Shown here piece after piece: positions 40,216 through 49,150 of a stretch of DNA of 64,000 bases. The stretch covers positions 25,475-89,474 of the forward strand of contig QKPN01000016.1 of the NCBI GenBank assembly GCA_003258405.1. The letters are read 5' to 3'. The DNA is from Rhodobacteraceae bacterium DSL-40. Its GTDB lineage: Bacteria > Pseudomonadota > Alphaproteobacteria > Rhodobacterales > Rhodobacteraceae. The position numbers were made by a program, and so were the translations under genes. The number at the start of each line of letters is the position of its first letter. Positions within the stretch are counted from its first letter, which is position 1. A model generated the notes under the pieces. That model was not told where the DNA came from and did not search any database. It saw nothing but the letters and a program-made list of their open reading frames with translations.

Positions 40216-42150
40216 ATGGTGGACATGGCATTTGAGGGCGGCGGTACAGGCAATTCGGGCAAGGATGGGCTGGACACGCGGGGTTTCCTGCTGCAGCACC
40301 CGCCCTACGACCGGATGGACCCGGCCCATCTCGATTTTCTGCTGGCGCGGCTGAAGCCCATCACCTTCGCAGACGGCGCCGCGATCACCGATCCCGCTGC
40401 CGGGCCCGCCGAATGGTTCTACATCCTCCGCTCGGGCCTTGTTGTCGGCGAGGAAAGTGCCGAAGACGAGCGCATCTCCGGCAATGCCTTTGAGCTCGTG
40501 CCGGGCGAGTGCTTTCCGATCGGCGCGCTGGTGGCGAATCGGCCGATCCGGAATGTCCAGCGCGCGGTCGGCGATGTGGTCTGCCTCACCATGCCACGCG
40601 CCGAATTCAATCGGCTCCGCGACATCTCGACAGCCTTCAACCAGTACTGCACCCACCGCCTCTCGGGCCTTCTCGAGAAGGTCAACCGCACCGTTCGCGC
40701 CGAGGCCGCCCGCGATCTCGGTGACGACAGCTCGCTCAGCGTCTCGCTGATGGAAAAGCGCCTGCGCAAGCCGATGACGAGCGGGCCGGATGCGCCGATC
40801 TCCGAGGTGCTCGCGCGCATGAGTGGCGCGCGCATCGGCTCGATGCTCATCATCGACGCGAGCGGCGCGCCCATCGGCATCTTCACGCTCCGCGACCTCA
40901 TGAACCGCGTGGCGCTCAAGGGCGTGCCCTATTCCGAGCCGATCCGGAAGGTGATGACGCCCGATCCGCTCACCATCTCCCGCTCCGCCTTCGCCTTCGA
41001 GGCGGCGATGAAGATGGCCCATGCCGGGATCCACCATCTCGTCGTGGTCGAAGGCGGGCAGCTCGTGGGCGTCGTCTCCGAGCGCGATCTCTTCTCGATG
41101 CAACGCGTCGGGCTTGTCAATCTCACCAAGTCCATCTCGACGGCGGAGAATGTCGAGGAGCTTGTCCACCTCGCCGACGACACCCATCAGCTCGTCGCAC
41201 AGATGATCGCCCAAGGCGCAAAGATCGGCCAGATCGCCCAGATCATCACCCTTCTGAACGACCAGATCACCGAGCGCGTCATCGAGCTCGCGCTGGAGGA
41301 TGCGGAGCTCCCCGAGGGCCTCACCTTCACCTGGCTCGCCTTCGGGAGCGAGGGCCGCGCTGAACAGACGCTCAAGACCGATCAGGACAACGGCATTCTC
41401 TTCACCCCGCCCGATGGCATGGACGCCGAAACGGCACGCGCCGCGCTCATCCCCTTCGCCGACCGGGTGAACCACGATCTCGATGCCTGTGGCTTCACGC
41501 TCTGCCCGGGCAACATCATGGCGCGCAATCCCGAGTGCTGCCTCACCTACGAGGAATGGCGCCTGCGCTTTGCCCGCTGGGTCAACCAGAGCACGCCGGA
41601 AAACCTGCTCAACGCGACGATCTTCTTCGATTTTCGCCCGCTCTGGGGCCCGCGCGAGCCAGTGCGCGAGCTGCGCCGGGCGATGTTCGGGCTCATCGGC
41701 CCGAACGGGCTCTTCCGCCGCCAGATGGCCGCCAACGCGATGCGCAACACGCCACCCCTCGGCATGATCCGCGACTTCCGCCTGAGCGGCAAGGGCGAGG
41801 AGGCCAACACGCTCGACCTCAAGGTGAATGGCGTCACCCTCTTCATCGATGCCGCCCGCATCCTCTCGCTCGCGCATGGCGTCGATGCGACCAACACGGT
41901 GGAGCGAATCGCGGGCGTGGTGCGCGCAGGCGGCATGGACCGCAACGACGCCACCGCCTGGATCGACGCCTACGACTACATTCGTCTGCTCCGGATGCGG
42001 GTGAACGAGCTCCAGGCCCAGGCCGGACAGCGGCTTTCGAACCGGATAGACCCCTCCAGGTTGAGCGAGCTTGACCGGCGCATCCTGAAGGAGGCCTTCC
42101 GGGAGGCAAAGCGCCTGCAGGCTAAACTGGCGCTTGACTACCAGCTCTGA
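40216..42150 (+). CDS. cNMP-binding, CBS-pair and DUF294 nucleotidyltransferase-like protein
   Basis: 644-aa cytoplasmic signalling protein. Domains in order: cyclic-nucleotide-binding-like (about 25-150), two CBS domains (about 180-305; KVMTPDPLTISRSAFAFEAA), DUF294 nucleotidyltransferase-like (about 335-470; G-S-E-G-R-A-E-Q-T-L-K-T-D-Q-D-N, the GS...D-x-D pattern) and the DUF294 C-terminal helical domain. It resembles GlnD-type transferases without a known target. It is paired with the exonuclease fusion and lies upstream of actP. CBS domains usually sense adenylates, so an energy-linked control of acetate or organic-acid uptake is a fair inference. Confidence 0.9.
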   Translation: MVDMAFEGGGTGNSGKDGLDTRGFLLQHPPYDRMDPAHLDFLLARLKPITFADGAAITDPAAGPAEWFYILRSGLVVGEESAEDERISGNAFELVPGECFPIGALVANRPIRNVQRAVGDVVCLTMPRAEFNRLRDISTAFNQYCTHRLSGLLEKVNRTVRAEAARDLGDDSSLSVSLMEKRLRKPMTSGPDAPISEVLARMSGARIGSMLIIDASGAPIGIFTLRDLMNRVALKGVPYSEPIRKVMTPDPLTISRSAFAFEAAMKMAHAGIHHLVVVEGGQLVGVVSERDLFSMQRVGLVNLTKSISTAENVEELVHLADDTHQLVAQMIAQGAKIGQIAQIITLLNDQITERVIELALEDAELPEGLTFTWLAFGSEGRAEQTLKTDQDNGILFTPPDGMDAETARAALIPFADRVNHDLDACGFTLCPGNIMARNPECCLTYEEWRLRFARWVNQSTPENLLNATIFFDFRPLWGPREPVRELRRAMFGLIGPNGLFRRQMAANAMRNTPPLGMIRDFRLSGKGEEANTLDLKVNGVTLFIDAARILSLAHGVDATNTVERIAGVVRAGGMDRNDATAWIDAYDYIRLLRMRVNELQAQAGQRLSNRIDPSRLSELDRRILKEAFREAKRLQAKLALDYQL

Positions 42151-42309
42151 ACTCACGCAGATGTGAATGCCCGACTAATCCGTGTAAATTGACGCAAATC
42201 ATGGCACCCGACGGCCTTCCCGGTGTTTGGATGGATTGCCCGTCGTGTCCGCCATCGGAGTGGACGGGCGCGACAATTGGGGGAGACACCACATGGGACC
42301 GGAAACACC

Positions 42310-42630
42310 GTGACCGCACCAGTTACAGATTCCGCATATGAGAAGATCAGCAGTAACCCGAAATTCCAGGAACTGATCGCACAGCGTGCCAAACTTGCGC
42401 GCATCCTGTCGATCCTTATTCTTGGGATCTATTTTGGCTTCATTCTGCTTGTGGCCTACGCGCCCGGCTTTCTTGGCACTCCGCTCGGCAGCGGTGTGAC
42501 GACCATCGGCGTTCCCGTCGGGGTCTTCGTGATCGTGGCTGCCTTCGTGCTTACAGGCGTCTACGTGGCCAAGGCCAATACGACGTTCGACCAGATGAAC
42601 AAGGAAATCCTGGAGGACGCCCAGAGATGA
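42310..42630 (+). CDS. yjcH: DUF485 membrane protein (YjcH-like, ActP partner)
   Basis: 106 residues. The N-terminal [20 protein letters not shown] element is the DUF485 signature; two membrane spans follow (about 34-55 and 68-92). It is the usual partner of the acetate permease ActP. The start is taken as the GTG at 42310. A six-codon ATG ORF (42294, Met-Gly-Pro-Glu-Thr-Pro-stop) with GGGGGAG ahead of it ends in a TGA overlapping this GTG and might feed ribosomes to it. Its own stop overlaps the actP ATG (ATGA). Confidence 0.88.
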   Translation: MTAPVTDSAYEKISSNPKFQELIAQRAKLARILSILILGIYFGFILLVAYAPGFLGTPLGSGVTTIGVPVGVFVIVAAFVLTGVYVAKANTTFDQMNKEILEDAQR

Positions 42631-44336
42631 CGCGCGCAGCACGCAACCTCGTCGCGACACTCACGGTGCTCGCGACCTCGGCGCCTGTACTGGCGCTGGC
42701 CGACACGATCCAGGGCGGCGAGAAGCGCTCCTCGGTGAACGTGACCGCCATCATCATGTTCCTGATCTTCGTGAGCTTCACCCTCTTCATCACCAAGTGG
42801 GCGGCCTCCCGGACGAAATCTGCGGCGGATTTCTACACCGCCGGTGGCGGCATCACCGGCTTTCAGAACGGCATGGCGATCGCGGGCGACTACATGTCGG
42901 CGGCTTCCTTCCTCGGGATCTCCGGCCTCGTCTTCGTCTCGGGCTATGACGGCCTGATCTACTCGGTGGGCTTCCTTGTCGGCTGGCCGATCGTGCTCTT
43001 CCTGATCGCGGAACGCCTGCGCAACCTCGGCAAGTTCACCTTCGCAGACGTCGCCTCCTACCGCCTGCAGCAGACGCCGATCCGCCTGCTCTCCGCGGTC
43101 GGGACCCTCACCGTGGTGGCCTTCTACCTGATCGCGCAGATGGTTGGCGCCGGCAAGCTCATTGAGCTGCTCTTCGGTCTGCCCTACGGCATCGCGGTGA
43201 TCCTCGTGGGCGTGCTGATGATCCTCTACGTGACCTTCGGTGGCATGCTGGCGACCACTTGGGTGCAGATCATCAAGGCCTGCCTCCTGCTTGGTGGCGC
43301 AACCTTCATGGCGCTGATGGTGCTCGTCGCCTTCAACTTCAGCCCCGAGGCGATGTTCAAGGCCGCGACAGAGGTGCATCCCAAGGGTATCGACATCATG
43401 AAGCCCGGCGGCCTCGTGCATGACCCGATCTCTGCGATCTCCCTCGGGCTGGCGCTCATGTTCGGCACCGCGGGCCTGCCGCACATCCTGATGCGCTTCT
43501 TCACCGTCGCCGACGCCAAGGCGGCCCGGAAGTCCGTGTTCTATGCCACCGGCTTCATCGGCTACTTCTACATCCTCACCTTCATCATCGGGTTCGGCGC
43601 CATCACCTTCCTGATGAACAACCCGAACTACTTCAATACCGAGGTGGTGGACGGCGTCACGACGTGGGACAAGCTGACCGGCCTCATCGGCGGCAGCAAC
43701 ATGGCGGCAATCCATCTCGCCGACGCCGTGGGCGGCTCGCTCTTCCTTGGCTTCATCTCGGCGGTTGCCTTCGCAACCATCCTCGCGGTGGTCGCGGGTC
43801 TCACGCTTGCCGGCGCTTCGGCGGTCAGCCACGACCTCTATGCCTCGGTTTTCGCCCGTGGCCGCGCCACCGACGCCGACGTGATCCGGGTCTCCAAGAT
43901 CTCGACGGTCAGCCTTGGCATCATCGCCATCATCCTCGGCTATCTCTTCGAGAAGCAGAACGTCGCCTTCATGGTCGGCCTCGCCTTCTCCATCGCCGCG
44001 AGCTGCAACTTCCCGGTTCTGCTCATGTCGATGTTCTGGTCGAAGCTGACGACCCGGGGTGCCTTCATGGGCGGGCTCATCGGCCTCCTCTCGGCGGTGA
44101 TCATGGTGATCCTGTCGCCGGCGGTCTGGGTGAAGGTCATGGGCAACCCGGAAGGCACCGCGCCGTTCCCCTATGACAACCCGGCGCTGTTCTCGATGTC
44201 GCTGGCCTTCATCGGGATCTACGCCTTCTCGATGATCGACCACAGCCGCAACGCGGCGAAGGAGCGGGCCGCCTTCCCGGCGCAGTTCGTCCGGTCCAAC
44301 ACCGGTCTCGGGGCGGAAGGCGCTTCCGCGCACTGA
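42627..44336 (+). CDS. actP: Cation/acetate symporter ActP (sodium:solute symporter)
   Basis: 569-aa transporter of the SSS family with about 13 membrane spans and a cleavable or first-helix signal ([17 protein letters not shown]). [18 protein letters not shown] near residue 68 and [15 protein letters not shown] near 285 are ActP hallmarks. It takes up acetate and similar short acids with Na+ or H+. It is translationally coupled to the DUF485 gene and closed by a strong terminator. Confidence 0.95.
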   Translation: MTRAARNLVATLTVLATSAPVLALADTIQGGEKRSSVNVTAIIMFLIFVSFTLFITKWAASRTKSAADFYTAGGGITGFQNGMAIAGDYMSAASFLGISGLVFVSGYDGLIYSVGFLVGWPIVLFLIAERLRNLGKFTFADVASYRLQQTPIRLLSAVGTLTVVAFYLIAQMVGAGKLIELLFGLPYGIAVILVGVLMILYVTFGGMLATTWVQIIKACLLLGGATFMALMVLVAFNFSPEAMFKAATEVHPKGIDIMKPGGLVHDPISAISLGLALMFGTAGLPHILMRFFTVADAKAARKSVFYATGFIGYFYILTFIIGFGAITFLMNNPNYFNTEVVDGVTTWDKLTGLIGGSNMAAIHLADAVGGSLFLGFISAVAFATILAVVAGLTLAGASAVSHDLYASVFARGRATDADVIRVSKISTVSLGIIAIILGYLFEKQNVAFMVGLAFSIAASCNFPVLLMSMFWSKLTTRGAFMGGLIGLLSAVIMVILSPAVWVKVMGNPEGTAPFPYDNPALFSMSLAFIGIYAFSMIDHSRNAAKERAAFPAQFVRSNTGLGAEGASAH

Positions 44337-44358
44337 CCTCTGGTCGATCGGTCTTCTG

Positions 44359-44390
44359 GATGCCCCGCCCCGTGCGGGGCATCTTTTTTT
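44359..44390 (+). terminator. Rho-independent terminator of yjcH-actP
   Basis: GATGCCCCGC-CCCGT-GCGGGGCATC followed by seven Ts, 22 bp after the actP stop. Textbook form. Confidence 0.95.
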
Positions 44391-44557
44391 GTGCCCCTCT
44401 CCGGCCGCACCGATCCCTCCGCCCGCCACATCTTGTGCACCGCAGCAACCGGGTGTGGCCAGTCCGGCCGCCGGGGCGGGCAAAACATTGGCAGATCTGC
44501 CCTGAACCCCATGAAATGCCTCATATGTCTCGCTGAATCGCAGCGTAAAGGATGATT

Positions 44558-44580
44558 TTTCTAGACGTGAGGTGTAGAAA
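44558..44580. promoter_or_regulatory. Inverted repeat TTTCTA-N11-TAGAAA upstream of the DUF4212 gene
   Basis: Arms TTTCTA (44558-44563) and TAGAAA (44575-44580) lie in an AT-rich promoter region about 100 bp before the DUF4212 start. Their centres are 17 bp apart, so a dimeric regulator is possible. Confidence 0.4.
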
Positions 44581-44679
44581 CATTTACGAAAAAACCACGT
44601 CAGAGAACGTAACAAAATGTCGGGCATGTTCGCCTCCGCGGCGCACTGGCCGTCACTCTGATACAAACTGGGGAGAAAA

Positions 44680-44943
44680 ATGAGCGCTCAAAAAAAAGAT
44701 GTCGGGGAATACTGGAGCCGGAATATCGGCATCATTGTTCCGTGCCTGGTCATCTGGGCATTAGTGTCGCTGGGGGCAGGGATCCTCTTCGCGCCGATGC
44801 TCAACGGGATCCATCTCGGGGGCTATCCGCTGGGCTTCTGGTTTGCCCAGCAGGGAGCCATCTACGTCTTCATCCTCCTGATCTTCTATTACGCCTGGCG
44901 CATGAACGGGCTGGATCGGGAATTCGACGTCAACGAAGAGTGA
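44680..44943 (+). CDS. DUF4212 small membrane subunit of a sodium:solute symporter
   Basis: 87 residues, two spans (about 18-40 and 55-75). The pattern Y-W-x-x-N-x-x-I ... P-L-G-F-W-F-A-Q-Q-G-A-I-Y-V-F-I ... F-Y-Y is the DUF4212 signature. The protein always pairs with the VC_2705-type symporter that follows here. GGGGAGAAAA directly precedes the ATG. Confidence 0.95.
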   Translation: MSAQKKDVGEYWSRNIGIIVPCLVIWALVSLGAGILFAPMLNGIHLGGYPLGFWFAQQGAIYVFILLIFYYAWRMNGLDREFDVNEE

Positions 44944-44955
44944 GGAACGCCCATA

Positions 44956-46725
44956 ATGGATCTGCAGACCCTTAGCCTTATCGCGGTGGGCCTCACGTTC
45001 GTGGTCTATATCGCGATCGCGATCTGGTCGCGCGCTGGCAGCACCGAGGAATTCTACGTCGCCGGCGGCGGCATCCACCCCGTCGCCAACGGCATGGCCA
45101 CGGCGGCGGACTGGATGTCGGCGGCCTCCTTCATCTCCATGGCCGGCATCATCGCCTTCCTCGGCTACACCGGCGGCGCCTACCTGATGGGTTGGACCGG
45201 CGGCTACGTGCTGATGGCACTGCTGCTCGCGCCCTACCTGCGCAAGTTCGGCAAGTTCACCGTGCCGGAATTCATCGGCGACCGCTTCTATTCCACCACC
45301 GCCCGCGCGGTGGCTGTGATCTGCCTCCTGATGATCTCGCTCACCTACGTGATCGGTCAGATGCGCGGCGTCGGCATCGCCTTCTCCAACATTCTCAACC
45401 TGCCGATCGAGCTTGGTCTCGTCGTGGGTATGGTGATCGTTGCCGTATATGCCGTTCTCGGCGGCATGAAGGGCATCACCTACACCCAGATCGCCCAGTA
45501 CGTGATCATGATCTTCGCCTATTCGGTGCCCGCGATCTTCATCTCGCTGCACCTGACGGATACGGCCCTGCCGCAGTTCGGCCTTGGCGGAACGCTCGCC
45601 GACCGGCCGGACACCCACCTGCTGAGCGCCCTCGATCAGACGCTGCAGGATCTCGGCTTCGGCGCCTATACCGACCGGCCGGGCATGGGCATGTACAACA
45701 TGTTCCTGCTCACGCTCTCGCTGATGATCGGCACCGCGGGTCTGCCGCACGTGATCGTGCGCTTCTTCACCGTGCCGAAGATCTCGGATGCGCGCAAATC
45801 GGCGGGCTATGCGCTCATCTTCATCGCGCTGCTCTACACGGTTGCTCCGGCGATCGCGGCGATGGCGATCTACAACTTCTCCAACACGATCCAGACCGGC
45901 CCGGTCGGCGATCCGGAAGCCAACCTGCCCTATGATCAGAAGCCGGCATGGATGGATCGCTGGGAGAACACCGGTCTGCTCATCTTCGAAGACAAGAACG
46001 GCGACGGCCGCATCCAGTACTACAACGACAAGAACCCGGACATGGTCGCCAAGGCCGACGAATGGGGCTGGAAGGGCAACGAGCTCGTGAAGTTCGACAA
46101 CGACATCATGGTGCTCGCCAACCCGGAAATCGCGGCGCTCCCGAACTGGGTTGCTGCTCTGGTGGCCGCCGGCGGTATCGCCGCTGCGCTCTCCACCGCG
46201 GCGGGCCTCCTGCTCGCGATCTCCTCCTCGGTCAGCCACGACCTGCTCAAGGGCATCTTCATGCCCAAGATCAGTCCGAAGGCTGAGCTCACGGCGGCGC
46301 GCATCTCGATGCTCGTGGCCATTGCGATCGCGGGGTATCTCGGCCTCAATCCGCCGGGCTTTGCCGCTCAGGTGGTGGCGCTCGCCTTCGGTCTCGCCGC
46401 ATCCTCGCTCTTCCCGGTGCTGATGATGGGGATCTTCTCCAAGCGCATCAACAAGGAAGGCGCGATCTCTGGGATGCTCGTGGGTCTCATCTCCACGATG
46501 GTCTACATCTTCCTCTACAAGGGCTGGTTCTTCATCCCCGGCACCGAAACTCTGCCGGACGACCCGAGCGGCTGGCTGCTCGGGATCAACCCGTCGGGCT
46601 TCGGGGTTATCGGTGCGCTGCTGAACTTCCTCACCGCCTATGTGGTCTCCGGCATGACCAAGCCCACGCCGGTCGAGATCCAGAAGCTCGTCGAGAACGT
46701 CCGCGTTCCGCGCGCCCAGGTCTGA
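44956..46725 (+). CDS. Sodium:solute symporter, VC_2705 (DUF4212-associated) type
   Basis: 589 aa, about 13 spans, Na+-coupled carboxylate transporter. S-T-E-E-F-Y-V-A-G-G-G-I near residue 25 and TAGLPHVIVRFFTV near 260 are SSS motifs. A hydrophilic loop after the eighth or ninth span (about 320-390) contains D346-K-N-G-D-G-R-I-Q-Y-Y-N, close to an EF-hand calcium loop, which suggests calcium tuning. The substrate in related cases is acetate, propionate or similar; here it is inferred. It starts 12 bp after the DUF4212 gene. Confidence 0.93.
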   Translation: MDLQTLSLIAVGLTFVVYIAIAIWSRAGSTEEFYVAGGGIHPVANGMATAADWMSAASFISMAGIIAFLGYTGGAYLMGWTGGYVLMALLLAPYLRKFGKFTVPEFIGDRFYSTTARAVAVICLLMISLTYVIGQMRGVGIAFSNILNLPIELGLVVGMVIVAVYAVLGGMKGITYTQIAQYVIMIFAYSVPAIFISLHLTDTALPQFGLGGTLADRPDTHLLSALDQTLQDLGFGAYTDRPGMGMYNMFLLTLSLMIGTAGLPHVIVRFFTVPKISDARKSAGYALIFIALLYTVAPAIAAMAIYNFSNTIQTGPVGDPEANLPYDQKPAWMDRWENTGLLIFEDKNGDGRIQYYNDKNPDMVAKADEWGWKGNELVKFDNDIMVLANPEIAALPNWVAALVAAGGIAAALSTAAGLLLAISSSVSHDLLKGIFMPKISPKAELTAARISMLVAIAIAGYLGLNPPGFAAQVVALAFGLAASSLFPVLMMGIFSKRINKEGAISGMLVGLISTMVYIFLYKGWFFIPGTETLPDDPSGWLLGINPSGFGVIGALLNFLTAYVVSGMTKPTPVEIQKLVENVRVPRAQV

Positions 46726-46761
46726 CCCTCAAGGCGGCCGGTTTCCGGCCAGACGCTTCCC

Positions 46762-46795
46762 GAAAGGCCCGCTCAGGCGGGCCTTTCACTTTTTG
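46762..46795 (+). terminator. Rho-independent terminator of the DUF4212-symporter operon
   Basis: GAAAGGCCCGC-TCAG-GCGGGCCTTTC, eleven perfect pairs, then ACTTTTT. It lies 36 bp after the stop. Confidence 0.92.
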
Positions 46796-46890
46796 TGTCG
46801 GTTGCCGTCACGAGGATTACAAATTCCCTGCGCCTGTTGCGCATTGCAGCAAAGACGCCTATGCAATGGGCTTGGGTACATGAGTCATAA

Positions 46891-47643
46891 ATGCATTACA
46901 CGGATCGCCCGGCGCTCCATGTCGGGATCATCATGGATGGCAATGGGCGCTGGGCCAAGTCGCACGGCCTTGCGCGGGTCGCAGGCCACGCCCGCGGGGC
47001 GCGCCGCGTCAGCGAGATCGTCCGCGTCTGCCCGGACCTCGGCATCACCCATCTGACCCTTTATGCCTTCTCGACCGAGAACTGGCAGCGTCCGCTGACC
47101 GAGATCGACGGGCTCATGCGGCTCTTCGAACAGTATATCTGCGGCAAGATGGCGGCGCTCCGCAGCCACGATGTCCGCGTACGCTTTGTCGGCATGCGCC
47201 ACCGGGTGCCCGAAGGCCTGCAGAAGCTCATGGCAAGGCTCGAATCCCATACCAGCGGTTGCAGCCGCCTCAATCTAACGATCGCCATCGACTACGGCAG
47301 CCGCGACGAGATCACCCGCGCCGTGCGCAACCTCGCGGGTCAGGCTGCAGGAGGAGGGCTCCGGCCCGAGGCGATCGACGAGGCCCGTTTCGGTGGCGCC
47401 CTAGACACCGCCGAGCTGCCCGACCCGGATCTGATCATCCGCACGTCGGGAGAGCAGCGCGTGTCGAACTTCCTGCTCTGGCAGGGGATCTATGCCGAAT
47501 ACACTTTCCCGCCCGAACCCTGGCCGGAATTCACCGCGGCACATCTGCGCCGCGAGATCGAGGCCTTCGGCCACCGCCACCGCCGCTTCGGCCTCGTCGA
47601 TGAGCCTGAACCCGGCCCGCAGCTCGGCGGCGCCTCGGGATAA
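46891..47643 (+). CDS. uppS: Isoprenyl (undecaprenyl) diphosphate synthase
   Basis: 250-residue cis-prenyltransferase making the C55 carrier lipid for peptidoglycan and polysaccharides. The signature H10-V-G-I-I-M-D16-G-N-G-R-W is present, with D16 catalytic, as are the LTLYAFSTENWQRP and DLIIRTSGEQRVSNFLLWQ blocks. No ribosome-binding site precedes the ATG. The usual neighbours (frr, cdsA, dxr) are absent, so this may be a paralogue. Confidence 0.94.
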   Translation: MHYTDRPALHVGIIMDGNGRWAKSHGLARVAGHARGARRVSEIVRVCPDLGITHLTLYAFSTENWQRPLTEIDGLMRLFEQYICGKMAALRSHDVRVRFVGMRHRVPEGLQKLMARLESHTSGCSRLNLTIAIDYGSRDEITRAVRNLAGQAAGGGLRPEAIDEARFGGALDTAELPDPDLIIRTSGEQRVSNFLLWQGIYAEYTFPPEPWPEFTAAHLRREIEAFGHRHRRFGLVDEPEPGPQLGGASG

Positions 47644-47746
47644 CGGCCAGCTCCGGGCCGATGGCGCACGGGAAAGCGTGAATACCGACAGGCCATTACC
47701 CGCGATTTCCTCCGATCTCCTGGCCCACTTCAAGGGCTCGTCGTGA

Positions 47747-47781
47747 TCTTCACGGTGAAGGTCCTGCTCCCACCGTGAAGA
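47747..47781. repeat. Inverted repeat between uppS and the GH1 gene
   Basis: TCTTCACGGTG and CACCGTGAAGA form eleven pairs around a 13-base loop. The left arm with its flank, CTTCACGGTGAAG, is itself a palindrome. It lies between convergent genes. It could be a terminator or an operator. Confidence 0.5.
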
Positions 47782-47791
47782 ATGAACGCCG

Positions 47792-49150
47792 CTACCTGGC
47801 CTCCTGCGCCGTGACTGGCTCCCGCTCCATCGCCCTGCGGAGCGCATGCCAGCTTGCCTTGGGGGTCCGCTCCAGCGTCTCGAAATCGACATGCACCAAC
47901 CCGAAGCGCTTCTCGTAGCCGAAGGCCCATTCGTAGTTGTCGAGAAGGGACCAGATGAAATACCCCGCGAGCGGCACCCCTTCCGCTATCGCCTGCCGCG
48001 CTGCTCCGAGATGCGCCTCGAGATAGGCGATCCGTTCGCGATCCTCGAGGGGTGTCGCCGCCGCGAGCCCGTTCTCCGTCACCACGATCGGCAGCCGGCC
48101 GCTCGTGAGGTCTTTCAGCCGGGTGAGAAAATGGAGCAGGCCATCTGGGCAGATCTCCCAGCCCATATCGGTTGTCGGCAGCGGCCCGGGCGCCTCGCGA
48201 AGTCCTGGCCAGGGGCTCTCCGGGTTCGCCGCGAGCCGCTTGCAGGTGTAGTAGTTGATGCCGATCCAGTCGAGGTCCTGCCCGATCAGGGCCATGTCGT
48301 CCTGCCAGCCGTCCGGCATGTGCGGCCCGAGCCCCTCCAGAACATCCTCCGGATAGGCCCGCTCGAGCACGCCGCCGACAAACCAGCGGTTGTAGATCCC
48401 GTCATAGAGCCGCGCGGCGTGTTCCGATTCGGCGCTCTCGTCGGCGGGCAGCGCATATTCGAAGTTCATCACCGCGCCGAGATTGCCGAGCCCCAGCCCC
48501 CGCATCACCTCGATCGCCCGGCCATGGGCCAGCAGCACGTGATGCATCGCCCGTGCCGCAGCCCGGATGTCGCGCAGTCCCGGCGCGTGATGGCCGAGGA
48601 AGTGACTGAGCCAGGCGACGCACCAGGGCTCGTTGACCGGGGCCGTGGCGTGGATACGGTCCCCGAGCCGCGCCATCACCAGCGCGGTGTAATCGGCGAA
48701 CCATCCCGCCACGTCGCGGTTCCGCCAGCCGCCGAGATCGGCCAGCGCCGCAGGAAGCTCCCAGTGATAGAGCGTCGCCCAGGGCGCGAGCCCGCGTGCG
48801 AGCATGCCGTCAACCAGCCGATCGTAGAAATCCAGCCCCTCTGCATTCGGTGTGCCGCGCCCCTCAGGCATCACGCGGGCCCAGGAGATCGAGAAGCGAT
48901 AGGCATCGAGCCCCGCATCCCGCACGAGATCGAGATCCGCGGGCCAGCGGTGGTAGTGGTCGCAGGCGAGCCGTCCGTCCTCAGCCCGGACGGTGTTGCC
49001 CGGGGTCGCGGCGAACGTGTCCCAGTGCGAGGGGCCGGCGCCCCCGAATCGCGCGCCCTCGATCTGATAGGCCGAGGTCGCGGCGCCGAAGGTGAAGCCT
49101 TGCGGAAAATCGGCGCGGCGAAAGCCGAAGCCGGTCGTGGTGTCAGGCAT
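47792..49150 (-). CDS. GH1 family beta-glucosidase
   Basis: 452-aa intracellular glycoside hydrolase family 1 enzyme (no signal peptide). The acid/base E174 is in T-A-P-V-N-E-P-W and the nucleophile E359 in V-T-E-N-G. F-P-Q-G-F-T-F-G-A-A-T-S-A-Y-Q-I-E-G at the start is typical. It cleaves beta-linked glucosides or galactosides, releasing glucose. Its ATG overlaps the lacI-type gene by eight bases, so both form one leftward operon opposite aglEFGK. Confidence 0.95.
   Translation of the reverse strand: MPDTTTGFGFRRADFPQGFTFGAATSAYQIEGARFGGAGPSHWDTFAATPGNTVRAEDGRLACDHYHRWPADLDLVRDAGLDAYRFSISWARVMPEGRGTPNAEGLDFYDRLVDGMLARGLAPWATLYHWELPAALADLGGWRNRDVAGWFADYTALVMARLGDRIHATAPVNEPWCVAWLSHFLGHHAPGLRDIRAAARAMHHVLLAHGRAIEVMRGLGLGNLGAVMNFEYALPADESAESEHAARLYDGIYNRWFVGGVLERAYPEDVLEGLGPHMPDGWQDDMALIGQDLDWIGINYYTCKRLAANPESPWPGLREAPGPLPTTDMGWEICPDGLLHFLTRLKDLTSGRLPIVVTENGLAAATPLEDRERIAYLEAHLGAARQAIAEGVPLAGYFIWSLLDNYEWAFGYEKRFGLVHVDFETLERTPKASWHALRRAMEREPVTAQEAR

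Noticed and set aside
38488..42156. Very long open frame (over 1,200 codons) on the minus strand
   Set aside because: It is antisense to the exonuclease fusion and DUF294 genes. The product is rich in H, R, G, E and D with no domain, as expected from the mirror frame of GC-rich coding DNA.
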